Source: Aquabacterium sp. (GTDB lineage Bacteria; Pseudomonadota; Gammaproteobacteria; Burkholderiales; Burkholderiaceae_C). From it: DNA of 64,000 nt. The position numbers were made by a program, and so were the translations under genes. The stretch lies in the NCBI RefSeq assembly GCF_029946005.1, contig NZ_JAQSDR010000002.1, positions 1-64,000 on the forward strand. The letters are read 5' to 3'. The notes under the pieces were generated by a model, which saw nothing but the letters and a program-made list of their open reading frames with translations, made no database searches and was not told where the DNA came from. Positions 39,190 through 48,679 of the stretch are shown here, one piece after another. The first letter of the stretch is position 1, and each line of letters opens with the position of its first letter.

Positions 39190-40164
39190 ATGTCCACCAG
39201 CCCCGCCCTTGCCGCACAGGCACCCATTGCCGAAGGCTCGCCGTGGTCCCAAACTGCCCCATTGTTCGTGGTGCTGAATGGCGGATCGGGGCACATCCAG
39301 GCCCAGGAAAGGGTGGACACGGTGAGGCGCGTTTTTCAGGAAGCTGGTCGGCATTTCGAACTGTTGGAAGTGAGCGATCCCCAGCAACTGCCTCCCACCA
39401 TTGCGCGCGCCATTGAACTGGCCAGGCAGCACCACGGCGCCGTGGTGGCAGCCGGGGGCGATGGCACCATCAATGCGGTCGTGCAACAGGTGTTGCCCAC
39501 GGGCCTGCCGCTGGGCATCTTGCCGCAGGGCACGTTCAATTACTTCGGCCGCAACCAAGGCATCTCGTCTGACATCGAAGAGGCGGCCCGTTCACTGCTG
39601 ACCGCCCAACTCAAGCCGGTGCAAGTGGGCCTGATCAATGAACAGGCCTTCATCGTCAACGCCAGCATGGGCTTGTACCCCACCTTGCTGCAGGACCGCG
39701 AAGCCTTCAAGCAACGCTTTGGGCGCAGCCGGGTCGTGGCCCTGCTCGCCAGCCTGGCCACCATGCTGCGCGAGCACCGCGACTGGGTCATCAAACTGAC
39801 GCTGGACCACAGCACGCACACCATCGTCACGCCCACCTTGTTCGTCGGCAATAACGCGCTGCAGATGGAACAGATCGGCATCCCCGAGGCACCCGCCTTG
39901 CAGGATGGCCAACTGGTGGCCATTGCCGTCAAGCCCGTGGGCAAGCTGGCCATGCTGGGTTTGCTGCTGCGTGGCGCTCTGGGCCAACTGGGCGATGCCG
40001 ACAAGGTGTCGAGCTTCGCCTTCACCAGTTTGACCGTGTCACCCCGGCGCCCTCACCGGCCCCGGCGCCTGAAGGTGGCCACCGACGGCGAAGTGATCTG
40101 GATGAACACACCCTTGCACTTTCGGCCCTCACCACGGCCGCTGATGCTGCTGGTGCCGATGTGA
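39190..40164 (+). CDS. diacylglycerol/lipid kinase family protein
   Basis: DAGK-catalytic-domain protein of 324 aa from the chosen MSTSPALAAQ start (ATG 39151 is possible). PLFVVLNGGSG begins the nucleotide-binding fold, VVAAGGDGTINAVVQ is the signature GGDGT, and LPQGTFNYFGRNQGI follows; the C-terminal domain has FVGNNALQMEQIG. Likely phosphorylates a lipid or long-chain base. The next gene starts within its stop codon, and a PAP2-type phosphatase follows on the other strand, suggesting lipid-phosphate turnover. Confidence 0.9.
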   Translation: MSTSPALAAQAPIAEGSPWSQTAPLFVVLNGGSGHIQAQERVDTVRRVFQEAGRHFELLEVSDPQQLPPTIARAIELARQHHGAVVAAGGDGTINAVVQQVLPTGLPLGILPQGTFNYFGRNQGISSDIEEAARSLLTAQLKPVQVGLINEQAFIVNASMGLYPTLLQDREAFKQRFGRSRVVALLASLATMLREHRDWVIKLTLDHSTHTIVTPTLFVGNNALQMEQIGIPEAPALQDGQLVAIAVKPVGKLAMLGLLLRGALGQLGDADKVSSFAFTSLTVSPRRPHRPRRLKVATDGEVIWMNTPLHFRPSPRPLMLLVPM

Positions 40165-40973
40165 GCGTGTTGCTGCAGATTTCCGACCCTCATTTCGGGA
40201 CCGAGCAGTCCCCCGTGATGGCGGCCTTGCTGCGGTTGGCCCAAGCGCAGAAGCCCGACATCGTCGTCTGGTCGGGCGACATCACCCAAAGGGCACGGCG
40301 CTCGCAATTTTCCGCGGCACGGCGCTTTGCCGATGAGATCACGACCCCTCACCGCCTGGTCATTCCCGGCAACCATGACATCCCCTTGTTCAACGTGGCG
40401 GCGAGGCTGCTGGCGCCTTATGCCAACTTTCAACACGCCTTCGGCCCGGAACTGGCGCCCTGCATCTCGACCCCACAGTGGCTGGTGATCGGGGTCAACA
40501 CCACGCGCCCCTGGCGCCACAAAAATGGTGAGGTCTCGGCCGCGCAGATCGGCCACGTGGCCGACCGGCTGAAGGCCGCGCAGCCAGGCCAGGTCAAGGT
40601 GGTGGTGGTGCACCAGCCAGTGTGCGTGACCCTCGACAGCGATCGCGAGAACCTGCTGAAGGGGCATGAAGCGGCCTTGTTGAACTGGGGCGCGGCCGGT
40701 GTGGATCTGATCCTGGGTGGGCACATCCACCTGCCCTATGTGGTGCCGCAGCACAGCTGTGGCGGCGCCACCGAACGGGCCTTCTGGGTGGTGCAGGCGG
40801 GCACGGCTTTGTCGTCCAGGGTGCGGGGGGGCCAGGCCAACTCGGTCAATCTGATCCGGCGGGCCCGCATGCCCGGTCAAGCCACATCCATTGAGCGCTG
40901 GGACTACGACCAACAACACGCGGCCTTTGCGCTGGTCAGCAGGTTGGACGTGAACGTGCCGACAGCGCGATGA
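40161..40973 (+). CDS. calcineurin-like metallophosphoesterase
   Basis: A 270-aa phosphoesterase with the dinuclear-metal motifs in order: ISDPHFG, VWSGDITQRAR, IPGNHDIPLF, VVVHQP and GGHIHLPY. It starts with GTG overlapping the kinase stop (GTGA), so the pair is translationally coupled. Related to the Icc/CpdA and LpxH-like groups. Possible substrates are cyclic nucleotides or lipid pyrophosphates; neighbours favour lipids. Its 3' end overlaps the convergent PAP2 gene by 38 bp. Confidence 0.9.
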   Translation: MSVLLQISDPHFGTEQSPVMAALLRLAQAQKPDIVVWSGDITQRARRSQFSAARRFADEITTPHRLVIPGNHDIPLFNVAARLLAPYANFQHAFGPELAPCISTPQWLVIGVNTTRPWRHKNGEVSAAQIGHVADRLKAAQPGQVKVVVVHQPVCVTLDSDRENLLKGHEAALLNWGAAGVDLILGGHIHLPYVVPQHSCGGATERAFWVVQAGTALSSRVRGGQANSVNLIRRARMPGQATSIERWDYDQQHAAFALVSRLDVNVPTAR

Positions 40974-41616
40974 CGCACAAAGCCATCCACACCAGCGCCT
41001 CCACCACACCGGCCAACACGTCGGTGAGAAAGTGAACGCCCAGGTACACGCGGCTCCAGCACACCAGGCCGATCACTAGCAGAGCGGCCACGCCCGTCAC
41101 CCATCGCCACCCCGGGCCGCGCACGTGCACCAAAACCACCAGCGCAAAAAAACCATACAGCAGGGTGGTGCCAGACGCATGCCCACTGGGAAAGCTGAAG
41201 GTGGCCAAATGCAGCAGGGCCTCGTCCGCGCCGGGCCTCGGCCGCGCGAACCCATGCTTGAGCAACACATTGAGCGCGGAGCCTGCCGGGAAAAACAGCC
41301 ACAAGGGCAGCAACCAATGGCGGTGCCCGCGCATCACCCACAGACACACGGACAAGCCCACGGTGTAGACCGAGATGGCCATGACCGAATGCAGGTTCGT
41401 GATGAGCAGCAAGGCCTGCGTCAGGGCGGGTGAACGCGATTGAAGGGCCCATTCGGTGGCCTGGGTGTCCAGCCCATTCTGATGTCCCTGGGTCATCACC
41501 AGCCAGGCCAAGCCCATGAACCCGGGCACGCCCAGGCACAGGATACCCACCGCCAGCGGGCGCAGGCGCTGAAACGCCGCCCGGGGAAAATTGCCCAGCC
41601 GCCCCAGGCCCGCCAC
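40936..41616 (-). CDS. PAP2-family membrane phosphatase
   Basis: Polytopic phosphatase with the three PAP2 signatures: KHGFARPRP, SFPSGHAS and SRVYLGVHFLTDVLAG, in the order expected for a lipid-phosphate or undecaprenyl-pyrophosphate phosphatase. I start at GTG 41616 (VAGLGRLGNFPRAAF), 226 aa, because the 46 extra ORF-track residues lie inside mltB. The active site faces the periplasm in this family. A decayed paralog lies at 3304-3598. Confidence 0.9.
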   Translation of the reverse strand: MAGLGRLGNFPRAAFQRLRPLAVGILCLGVPGFMGLAWLVMTQGHQNGLDTQATEWALQSRSPALTQALLLITNLHSVMAISVYTVGLSVCLWVMRGHRHWLLPLWLFFPAGSALNVLLKHGFARPRPGADEALLHLATFSFPSGHASGTTLLYGFFALVVLVHVRGPGWRWVTGVAALLVIGLVCWSRVYLGVHFLTDVLAGVVEALVWMALCVIALSARSRPTC

Positions 41617-41617
41617 G

Positions 41618-42847
41618 CTACTGGTCCTGCTGCAAACGCTGCAGCAACTCGGCCGTGGGATGGCCATCCGCTGGCCAACCCACACTGCTTTGAAACGCCC
41701 GCAAGGCCTTGCGTGTGGCGGGCCCCATTTGCCCATCGGGTGGGCCGCTGTCAAAGCCGCGGCGATTCAGGGCCGCTTGCAGGGCCAGCATTTCGCCACG
41801 GGTCAGCGCACGCAAATCCAGGGGCCAGGGGGCCTGAACGCCAGGCCCACCGCCAATGCGCTGCGCCAGCAGGCACACGGTGAGCGCGTAACTGGCCGAG
41901 TTGTTGTAGCGCAAGATGGTGCGGTAGTTGCGGCCCACCATGAAGGCGGGCCCACGTGCCCCGGCGGGCATCAAGATGGCCGCATCCGCCAGCGACGGCC
42001 ACGGCGCATCGCCCATGGAGCGCACCCCTTCGGCCGCCCATTGCGCTGATGACTGCAGCACGGCTGGGTCGGCGCGAGCCGGATCGAAACCCGCGGGCAG
42101 TTGAACCTCCAGGCCCCAGCCCTCATCAGCCCGCCAACCCGACTTCGCCAGGTAGTTGGCGGTGGAGGCCAGCACGTCGGCCATGCTGCCCCAGATGTCT
42201 CGGCGCCCGTCGCCATCGGCATCCACCGCATAGGCCAGGTAAGACGACGGCATGAACTGTGTCTGGCCCATGGCACCCGCCCACGAGCCAATCATGCGGG
42301 CCCGGTCAATGTCACCCTGCTGAAGGATCTTCAAAGCCGACAGAAGCTCGCCGCGCGCCCAGGTTTCGCGCCGCCCCTCGAAGCCCAGTGTGGCCAAGGC
42401 ATCGATGACGGGCACATCGCCGTAGTTGCCCCCGTAGTTGCTTTCGATGCCCCACACCGCCATCAAGATGGGGCCGGGCACACCATGGCGCGCCGTGGCC
42501 GCCTCAGCCTCCAGGCGCAAGTCCAGCTGCTTTTGCTGACCCGTGGCCACGCGCTGCGGCGTGATGACGGCGTCCAGGTAATCCCAGACAGTGCGCGTGA
42601 ACTCAGGCTGGGCGCGATCCGCCTCGACGGCCCGATGCCGAAGTTGCACGCCATCCAAGGCGCTGTGCAAGGTGGCCTCGTCGATGCCTGCAGCGCGGGC
42701 GGTTTCACGGTAGTTCGCCACCCATTGCGCGAAGCGCTGCTCAATGGGCACGTCGGTGGGAGCCTGCGTCGCGGGGCCCGAGGCACAGCCTGACAGGACG
42801 GCCAGCGCCAGCAGGGCTGACCTGAGGTGAAGGGAAGGCAAAGGCAT
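41618..42847 (-). CDS. mltB: lytic murein transglycosylase B
   Basis: Outer-membrane lipoprotein that cleaves the MurNAc-GlcNAc bond of peptidoglycan. The lipobox LSGC puts the lipidated Cys at residue 21. The catalytic domain has MAVWGIESNYGGNYG with the general-acid Glu, WAGAMGQTQFMPSSYLAYAVD and DIWGSMADVLASTANYL. The C-terminal PG_binding_1 domain is LQAALNRRGFDSGPPDGQMG. Length 409 aa is standard for this fused form. The PAP2 gene start almost touches its stop. Confidence 0.94.
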   Translation of the reverse strand: MPLPSLHLRSALLALAVLSGCASGPATQAPTDVPIEQRFAQWVANYRETARAAGIDEATLHSALDGVQLRHRAVEADRAQPEFTRTVWDYLDAVITPQRVATGQQKQLDLRLEAEAATARHGVPGPILMAVWGIESNYGGNYGDVPVIDALATLGFEGRRETWARGELLSALKILQQGDIDRARMIGSWAGAMGQTQFMPSSYLAYAVDADGDGRRDIWGSMADVLASTANYLAKSGWRADEGWGLEVQLPAGFDPARADPAVLQSSAQWAAEGVRSMGDAPWPSLADAAILMPAGARGPAFMVGRNYRTILRYNNSASYALTVCLLAQRIGGGPGVQAPWPLDLRALTRGEMLALQAALNRRGFDSGPPDGQMGPATRKALRAFQSSVGWPADGHPTAELLQRLQQDQ

Positions 42848-42893
42848 GAGGACTCCAGAAGCCCACCCAGTCTACTGAACCCATGATGACCCC

Positions 42894-44456
42894 ATGGACT
42901 CCCTGATCACCGCCGCTGCGCGCGCCCTCGCAGCGGGCGATGCGCTCGGTGCACTCAAGCGTGTCGCCCTGCGCGATGACCCACCCGCGCTGGCACTGCG
43001 CGGCATCGCCATGGCCCAACTGGGGGAACACCCCCGCGCCCGGGAGTTGCTGCGCCTCGCCGCCCGTGGATTTGGCGCCAAGGAAGAACTGGCGCGTGCA
43101 CGTTGCGTGGTGGCCGAAGCAGAAGTGGCCCTCGCGATGCGCGACCTGAGTGGCCACGTCAGTTCGCTGCGCGCGCTGGCCGCGGCAACGGCCACGCTGG
43201 ACGCACGCGCCGACCATGCCAATGCCCAGCAAGCCCGCCTGATCGCCGTGCGTCGGCTCCTGCTGCTGGGCCAACTTGACGAAGCCGCCGCCACCCTGGA
43301 CCAGGCCCAGGCAGCACTCACCCGTGCGCACGAGGCGGCCCTGCACGCGGGCGTCCCGGCCTTGCTGGCCGAAGTGGCCGAGCTGCGGTCTTCGCTCGAA
43401 CACACGGCCGCTCGGCGACTCTCGCCACAAGGCGAGCAAGCCTTGCGTCTGGACGAGGTCGCGGCACTGATGGACTCAGGCGCCTTGGTGCTGGATGCCT
43501 GCCGCCACGGCCTGCGCGCGGGCGATGCCTGGTTAGCGCTGGTGCGTCGGCCCGTGTTGTTCACCCTGGCCCGAGCGCTCGCCGACGCCTGGCCCAGCGA
43601 TGCTGACCGCACCCAGCCAGCAGCCCACCAAGCCGAAATCGTGCGCGAGTACGGACCTTTCGGCGACGCTGATCGCATCCACGGTGTCACCCACGACGGC
43701 CAGCGCGTTTGGGCGGCCACGGGCGCCCAACTGCTCGCCTTCGACCCCCAAAGCGGCGAAGCCAGCCGCACACTGAACGTCGCCTGCGATGCCGGCACGG
43801 CCTTCGATGGCACCCACCTGTATCAGATCGCCGAGACCCGCATCGACAAGATCGACCCAGCCACCGGCCAGGTGGTGGCGTCGATCCCCGCCCCCGGCAG
43901 TGGCAGCGATTCGGGCTTGACGTGGGCCGAAGGCAGCCTTTGGGTGGGGCAGTACCGAGACCGCAAAATTCACCAGGTCGATCCGCAGACCGGCCGGGTG
44001 CTGCGCCGCATCCATCCGCAAAGCGGTGCCGTGCTGGAGCGCTTGGCCATGCCCAGTGGCACCGGGGTCAGCGGGCTGGAGTCGGATGGGGCCGAGCTTT
44101 TTTATTGCGGCGGGGGCATGAGCGGCAAGGTCCGCGCTGTGCAACGGCCCAAAAGGACGACGGCCATCAGCGGCTCGCGATCACAGGCTCGATTTTCTGA
44201 GCGCGCTGAGTTGCCTTTTCAAGGCTTGAATGGCTTTTATGTGGGCCTGCTGGGCGTCTTGCTCATACTGCGCCACCGCCAATCGGCGCAACTCAATGCC
44301 CTTGGCCAAAGCCGCACGGTACTTGGATTCCGTGTAAGTGTTCTGGCTGCCGATGTAGATGTTTTTGATCTGCGAAGGACGGCCCAAGCGCGGCAGCAGA
44401 ACGGAAAGCCCAGCGACCATCGGCCGACCTGGGCGAGCCCGAACAATCGGGCCTGA
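42894..44456 (+). CDS. TPR-like plus glutamine cyclotransferase-like propeller protein, 3' end uncertain
   Basis: The first 220 residues are helical, Ala-rich and TPR-like (ALALRGIAMAQLGEHPRARELLRLAARG). Residues about 245-410 carry propeller-like repeats of a vWAATGAQLLAFDPQSGEA, LYQIAETRIDKIDPATGQVV, LWVGQYRDRKIHQVDPQTGR type, similar to glutaminyl cyclotransferase-like proteins. The family-like part ends near GKVRAVQRPKR (about base 44160). The remaining 95 residues look like antisense of the 44181-44723 gene, so the natural stop has probably been lost or shifted. Function unknown. Confidence 0.65.
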   Translation: MDSLITAAARALAAGDALGALKRVALRDDPPALALRGIAMAQLGEHPRARELLRLAARGFGAKEELARARCVVAEAEVALAMRDLSGHVSSLRALAAATATLDARADHANAQQARLIAVRRLLLLGQLDEAAATLDQAQAALTRAHEAALHAGVPALLAEVAELRSSLEHTAARRLSPQGEQALRLDEVAALMDSGALVLDACRHGLRAGDAWLALVRRPVLFTLARALADAWPSDADRTQPAAHQAEIVREYGPFGDADRIHGVTHDGQRVWAATGAQLLAFDPQSGEASRTLNVACDAGTAFDGTHLYQIAETRIDKIDPATGQVVASIPAPGSGSDSGLTWAEGSLWVGQYRDRKIHQVDPQTGRVLRRIHPQSGAVLERLAMPSGTGVSGLESDGAELFYCGGGMSGKVRAVQRPKRTTAISGSRSQARFSERAELPFQGLNGFYVGLLGVLLILRHRQSAQLNALGQSRTVLGFRVSVLAADVDVFDLRRTAQARQQNGKPSDHRPTWASPNNRA

Positions 44457-44723
44457 AATGCCAGAAGGCAAATCAGAGGTCTTGCTCGAGCTGGGTGCCC
44501 TTTGGGTGGCAACAGGGGGCGGCACGGCCGCCGCGCGTGCGATCAGTTCGGCCATCGCATTGGCCAGCGACTTTTGGGGGTCAGCGCTCGGCCCATCTGA
44601 GAACAGCTTGGTGCCCTGAAACCGAACTTGCCAACCATGGGTTGACTGGGAATCAATGCGCTGGATGCCCTGAGGAACCTCCAAGGCGAGACCGGTGGGA
44701 AGCGTGATGGTGCGAAATTTCAT
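44181..44723 (-). CDS. hypothetical protein
   Basis: A 180-aa reading frame from MKFRTITLPTGLALEVPQG. The first 70 residues form a beta-rich stretch (GWQVRFQGTKLFSDGPSADP) followed by a helix (LANAMAELIARAAA) reminiscent of a small DNA-binding-like fold, then a Ser/Pro linker. The C-terminus is a basic coiled-coil-like tail (QDAQQAHIKAIQALKRQLSALRK). I do not recognise the family. The ribosome site is poor, but composition favours this strand over the overlapping 3' end of the 42894 ORF. Confidence 0.55.
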   Translation of the reverse strand: MKFRTITLPTGLALEVPQGIQRIDSQSTHGWQVRFQGTKLFSDGPSADPQKSLANAMAELIARAAAVPPPVATQRAPSSSKTSDLPSGISGPIVRARPGRPMVAGLSVLLPRLGRPSQIKNIYIGSQNTYTESKYRAALAKGIELRRLAVAQYEQDAQQAHIKAIQALKRQLSALRKSSL

Positions 44724-44886
44724 GGGGCAGTTGTTGGATGCAAGCTGACTCCCTAATGAGTTTTGGGCGATTATGCCTCTTAGAGAAAGCGCCATCAAAC
44801 CCATGCTTGACGTGGTTTTTTCGTCCGCTTGGCCAATCAGTTAGGCGCGCATGCATCATGCACCATGCAGTTCCGCCGAGCACCCC

Positions 44887-45543
44887 ATGGACCTCACCGC
44901 CCTCCCCCTCTTTCCCCTGCACACCGTCCTCTTCCCCGGGGGCCTGCTGCCCTTGCAGATCTTCGAAGTCCGTTACCTGGACCTCATGAAACGCTGCGAG
45001 CAAAGCGGCGAGCCCTTCGGCGTGGTTTGCCTGCAAAGCGGCCACGAAGTGCGGCGTGCGCCACGCCCGGGCGAGTCCGAAGGCCAGGGCGTCCACGCCG
45101 AAACCCTGGCGCCCATCGGGACCCTGGCCACCCTGGAGCGCATTGAGCGCCCTCAACCCGGCCTGATGCTGATCCAGGCGCGCGGCACTCAACGCTTCCA
45201 ACTGCAACACAGCCACCGCCTGCCCCATGGCCTGTGGACTGGCCACGCCCAACTGCTGCCCAACGACACACCCGCCGCCGTGCCCACTGAACTGGCGTCA
45301 CTGAGCCAGCGCCTGCAAGACGCCCTCACCGCCTTGGCAGAGCAGGAAGGTGCGCTACCCACACCCGCGTCAACCGGCGACCCTCGCTGGCAAGACGCTG
45401 GCTGGCTGTCCAACCGCTGGGCCGAATGCCTGCCCCTGCCTGCGGCAGAACGACAGCGTCTGATGAGCTTGGACAACCCGCTGTGGCGCCTGGAACTGGT
45501 CGCCGAGTGGCTGGACCGCTTGGAGCGCCTTAACCAGCAGTGA
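44887..45543 (+). CDS. LON peptidase substrate-binding domain protein
   Basis: Stand-alone LON N-domain (LonN/PUA-like) protein of 218 aa. MDLTALPLFPLHTVLFPGG opens the domain, followed by LQIFEVRYLDLMKRC and the GTLATLERIERPQPGLMLIQARGTQRF strand set. No ATPase or protease domain is present. Function is unknown; an adaptor role is suggested only by homology to the Lon N-domain. I start at the MDLTALP ATG. Confidence 0.92.
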   Translation: MDLTALPLFPLHTVLFPGGLLPLQIFEVRYLDLMKRCEQSGEPFGVVCLQSGHEVRRAPRPGESEGQGVHAETLAPIGTLATLERIERPQPGLMLIQARGTQRFQLQHSHRLPHGLWTGHAQLLPNDTPAAVPTELASLSQRLQDALTALAEQEGALPTPASTGDPRWQDAGWLSNRWAECLPLPAAERQRLMSLDNPLWRLELVAEWLDRLERLNQQ

Positions 45544-45549
45544 AGCTTG

Positions 45550-47031
45550 TCAGGGCTGCACAGCCTTGGCGATCGTCAGCGACGCCTCGGGCGACCAACC
45601 GCCACCCAGGGCACGCGCCAAGTTCACCGCGGCCAGCAAGCGTTGCGTGCGAATCTGCGCGGCCGCGCGGTCAGCGGCCAGGCTGCTGCGCTGCGCGTCG
45701 GTCACGTCCAGGTAGTTGGACACCCCGCGCTCGTAGCGGGCACGCGCCACTTCATGAGCACGCCCGGCGGCCTGCTGGGCCTGAGCCTGCGCATCGGCCT
45801 GCAACTGGCGCTGCTGCAGATCGGACAGGGCATCTTCCACCTCGCGCAAGGCCGTCAACAACTTGCCCCGGTGCGAAGCCAAAGCTTGGGCATACCGGGC
45901 CTGCGACGCGGCCAGATTGGCCTGGTGGTGGCCACCATCGAAAATGGGCAAGGACAGCGCCAGCGGGCCCACGCTGAACTGTTGCGATCCGCTGTTGGTC
46001 AGCTCGCGCAGCTTCTCGGAGGCGAAGCCATGATTGCCCGTCAAGATCACCGAAGGGTAGAAGGCGCTTTCGGCCACGCCCACTTGGGCATTGAGGGAGC
46101 GCAGCCCCGCCACGCTGGACGACAGGTCCGGCCGCTGGGCCAGCAGGCTGGCAGGCAAACCCACGGGGATCGCAGGCGGCACGGGCAAGGCGTCCCTGGC
46201 CGCGCTGCCCAAGCTGGCGATCAGCGGCTCGCTGGGCGAGGCGCCCACCAGCACCGCCAGCCCGTGCTCCAGCGTCTGGCGCTGGCGCCGTGCTTCATGC
46301 AGATCGGCTTCCGCGTTGGCCCGCTCGATGCGAGCGCGCGAAAGATCCAGCTCGTTCGACAGGCCGGTGTCAAAGCGGGCGCTCACCAGTTGCTCAGTTT
46401 CGCGCCGGGTGTCCAGCGCGCTGCCCAGGATGGCGATTTCGGCATCCGCGCCGCGCAACTGGAAATAGCCCACGGCCACCTGGTGGGTCAGCATCAGCAG
46501 CACACCATCGCGGTCGTAGCGGGCGGCCAAGGCCTGGGCATCGGCCGACTCGACCGCGCGGCGCACGCGGCCCCACAGGTCCAACTCGTAAGACAACGAA
46601 GCCCCCAGGCTGAAGTGGCTGCCCTTCACCGAGTGGCGGCCCAGCATGATGGCTTGCGAGGTGTTCTCGGACGAACGCGAATACGCGGTGGAGGTGCTGA
46701 CGTCCAGCTTCACGCCGTCATCGGCATTCGCCACGCCCAACAGGGCCTGGGCTTCCAGCATGCGCTGGCCCGCCGCCTGCACATTGGGGTTGTCGCGCAA
46801 GGCACGCTGCTCCAGGGCATTCAAGGTGGCGTCGCCAAACAAGGTCCAGCTGTCGAGTGGCATCTGCGCGGCATCGGGGCCCTGGCTGGCAGCATGGCGG
46901 TAGCTGGGCACCGGCTCGAACCTCGGTGCGGCAAAGTCAGGGCCCACCGTGGTGCAGGCACTCAGCAGGGCCACTGCAGACAAGGTGGCCGCAGCGACCG
47001 CACTGCGGCTCAAGGGATTGATGAACGACAT
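45550..47031 (-). CDS. outer-membrane efflux lipoprotein (TolC/NodT family)
   Basis: Outer-membrane channel of a tripartite efflux pump. The start is MSFINPLSRS, where GGAGAAAAC precedes the ATG. The lipobox LLSAC places the lipidated Cys at residue 26. Two homologous OEP halves follow, with YELDLWGRVRRAVESADAQ in the first and LPIFDGGHHQANLAASQARY in the second. Length 493 aa. It is last in the operon emrA-emrB-omf, 31 bp after emrB. Confidence 0.93.
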   Translation of the reverse strand: MSFINPLSRSAVAAATLSAVALLSACTTVGPDFAAPRFEPVPSYRHAASQGPDAAQMPLDSWTLFGDATLNALEQRALRDNPNVQAAGQRMLEAQALLGVANADDGVKLDVSTSTAYSRSSENTSQAIMLGRHSVKGSHFSLGASLSYELDLWGRVRRAVESADAQALAARYDRDGVLLMLTHQVAVGYFQLRGADAEIAILGSALDTRRETEQLVSARFDTGLSNELDLSRARIERANAEADLHEARRQRQTLEHGLAVLVGASPSEPLIASLGSAARDALPVPPAIPVGLPASLLAQRPDLSSSVAGLRSLNAQVGVAESAFYPSVILTGNHGFASEKLRELTNSGSQQFSVGPLALSLPIFDGGHHQANLAASQARYAQALASHRGKLLTALREVEDALSDLQQRQLQADAQAQAQQAAGRAHEVARARYERGVSNYLDVTDAQRSSLAADRAAAQIRTQRLLAAVNLARALGGGWSPEASLTIAKAVQP

Positions 47032-47062
47032 GTTTTCTCCAGCGATTTTCAACGGCATCAAC

Positions 47063-48667
47063 TCAATGGGCACCGGCGCCGCCCCCCGAAGGCGACTTCA
47101 CCTTGTCGGCGAACCACAGCACGGCAATGCAGGCGAACAGCACCCCCGCCATCACCAGGAAGCCATCGTTGTAGGCCATCACGTAAGACTCTCGGCGCAC
47201 GATGCGGTCAATCACCAAGATGGCCTGGTCGGCCGCCCGGGATGGATCAATGCCGCTGGCGATGAAGCCTTGCGTCAACTGGTCCAGGCGCGATTGGGTG
47301 GCCGCCGACATCAGCGACACCGATTCACCGAGCACCGCCGAGTGGAAGTGCTGGCGGTTGGTCAACATGGTGGCCAACATGGCGATGCCGATGGAGCCGC
47401 CCAGGTTGCGCGTCATGTTGAACAAGCTGGAGGCTGATGGCATGTCCTTGGGCGAGATGCCCGACATGGCAAAGTTCGACAGCGTGAGCATGATGAAAGG
47501 CTGGCCCAGCGCGCGCACCACTTGCGAGGCCAACAACTGGTCATAGCCCACCGAGGCGTCCATGAAACCATTCATCAGGCAAGACGTGCCGAACAGGCCC
47601 AGGCCGATGGTGCACATCACCCGGTTGTCCACGCGCGAAGACATGATGGCCGCCACGGGCATGATGAACAGTTGCGGCAAGCCCGCCCACATGATCACTT
47701 CGCCAATCTGCATGGGCGTGTAGCCCGCGATCTGGCCCAGGTACAACGGCAGCAAGAAAGACGAGCCGTACAAGGCCATGCCCGTGACCGCGGCCAGCAA
47801 GGCCGACACGAAGAAGTTTCGGCGCAGGTAAAGGCGCAGGTTCACGAAAGGCTCGTCGCGCAACAAGCTGGTGGCCACCCAGCCGACCAGGCCCACGGCG
47901 GCGAGGGTGGCAAAGAGGCGGATGAAGTCGGAGTCAAACCAATCCTTCGAATTGCCCTCTTCCAGGAAGATGGTCAGGCTGCCCAGGCCCACGGCCATGA
48001 AGGCGATGCCCACCCAGTCGGCCGTGGCCAATAGCGACCAGTTGCGGCCTTCCTTGTCCAAGCCCCACAAGATGCCCAAGATCAGCAGCACGCCCGGCAC
48101 CCAGTTGATGTAGAAGATCGAAGGCCAGCCGTAGAGCTCGGACAGGTAGCCCCCCAAGGTCGGGCCCAGCGTGGGCGCCATCGTGGCAGTCAGGCCAAAC
48201 ATGGCCATGCCCACCGCGCGCTTGGACGGCGGCAGCTTGGTCATCACCAGGGTCAAGGCCATGGGGATGAGCGCACCGCCCGTGAAGCCCTGCATCATGC
48301 GGAACACGATCATGCTGGGCAGGTTCCACGCCGCGCCGCACAAGGTGGAACAGACCAGGAACAGGGCCGTGGTGCTGACCATGTAAGTGCGCAGGCCCAG
48401 CACGCGCGCCATCAGCCCGGTCAAGGGGATGACGACGATTTCGGCGCACAGGTAGGCGGTCGAAATCCAGGAACCTTCCTCCTGCGTGGCCGACAAGGAA
48501 CCGAGGATGTCCTTCAGCGAGGAGTTGGTGATCTGGATGTCCAGCACCGCCATGAAGGCGCCCAGCAGACCGGCCGCGACAGCGAACCAGGTGCGCAGTT
48601 CAATGCGCTGGTTCGGGTCGGCCAGGGCGGGCACGAAAGGGGCAGGAGGGGAGGCCGCGCTCGACAT
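47063..48667 (-). CDS. DHA2-family MFS drug efflux permease (EmrB-like)
   Basis: Proton-driven inner-membrane transporter of 534 aa with about fourteen TM helices. The N-terminal WFAVAAGLLGAFMAVLDIQI with LDIQITNSSL is the DHA2 signature, motif A-like RVLGLRTYM follows TM2, and motif C-like GPTLGGYLSELYGW lies in TM5. It works with the HlyD-type adaptor and OM factor in the same operon. Confidence 0.95.
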   Translation of the reverse strand: MSSAASPPAPFVPALADPNQRIELRTWFAVAAGLLGAFMAVLDIQITNSSLKDILGSLSATQEEGSWISTAYLCAEIVVIPLTGLMARVLGLRTYMVSTTALFLVCSTLCGAAWNLPSMIVFRMMQGFTGGALIPMALTLVMTKLPPSKRAVGMAMFGLTATMAPTLGPTLGGYLSELYGWPSIFYINWVPGVLLILGILWGLDKEGRNWSLLATADWVGIAFMAVGLGSLTIFLEEGNSKDWFDSDFIRLFATLAAVGLVGWVATSLLRDEPFVNLRLYLRRNFFVSALLAAVTGMALYGSSFLLPLYLGQIAGYTPMQIGEVIMWAGLPQLFIMPVAAIMSSRVDNRVMCTIGLGLFGTSCLMNGFMDASVGYDQLLASQVVRALGQPFIMLTLSNFAMSGISPKDMPSASSLFNMTRNLGGSIGIAMLATMLTNRQHFHSAVLGESVSLMSAATQSRLDQLTQGFIASGIDPSRAADQAILVIDRIVRRESYVMAYNDGFLVMAGVLFACIAVLWFADKVKSPSGGGAGAH

Positions 48668-48679
48668 GCTGCGCCGCGC

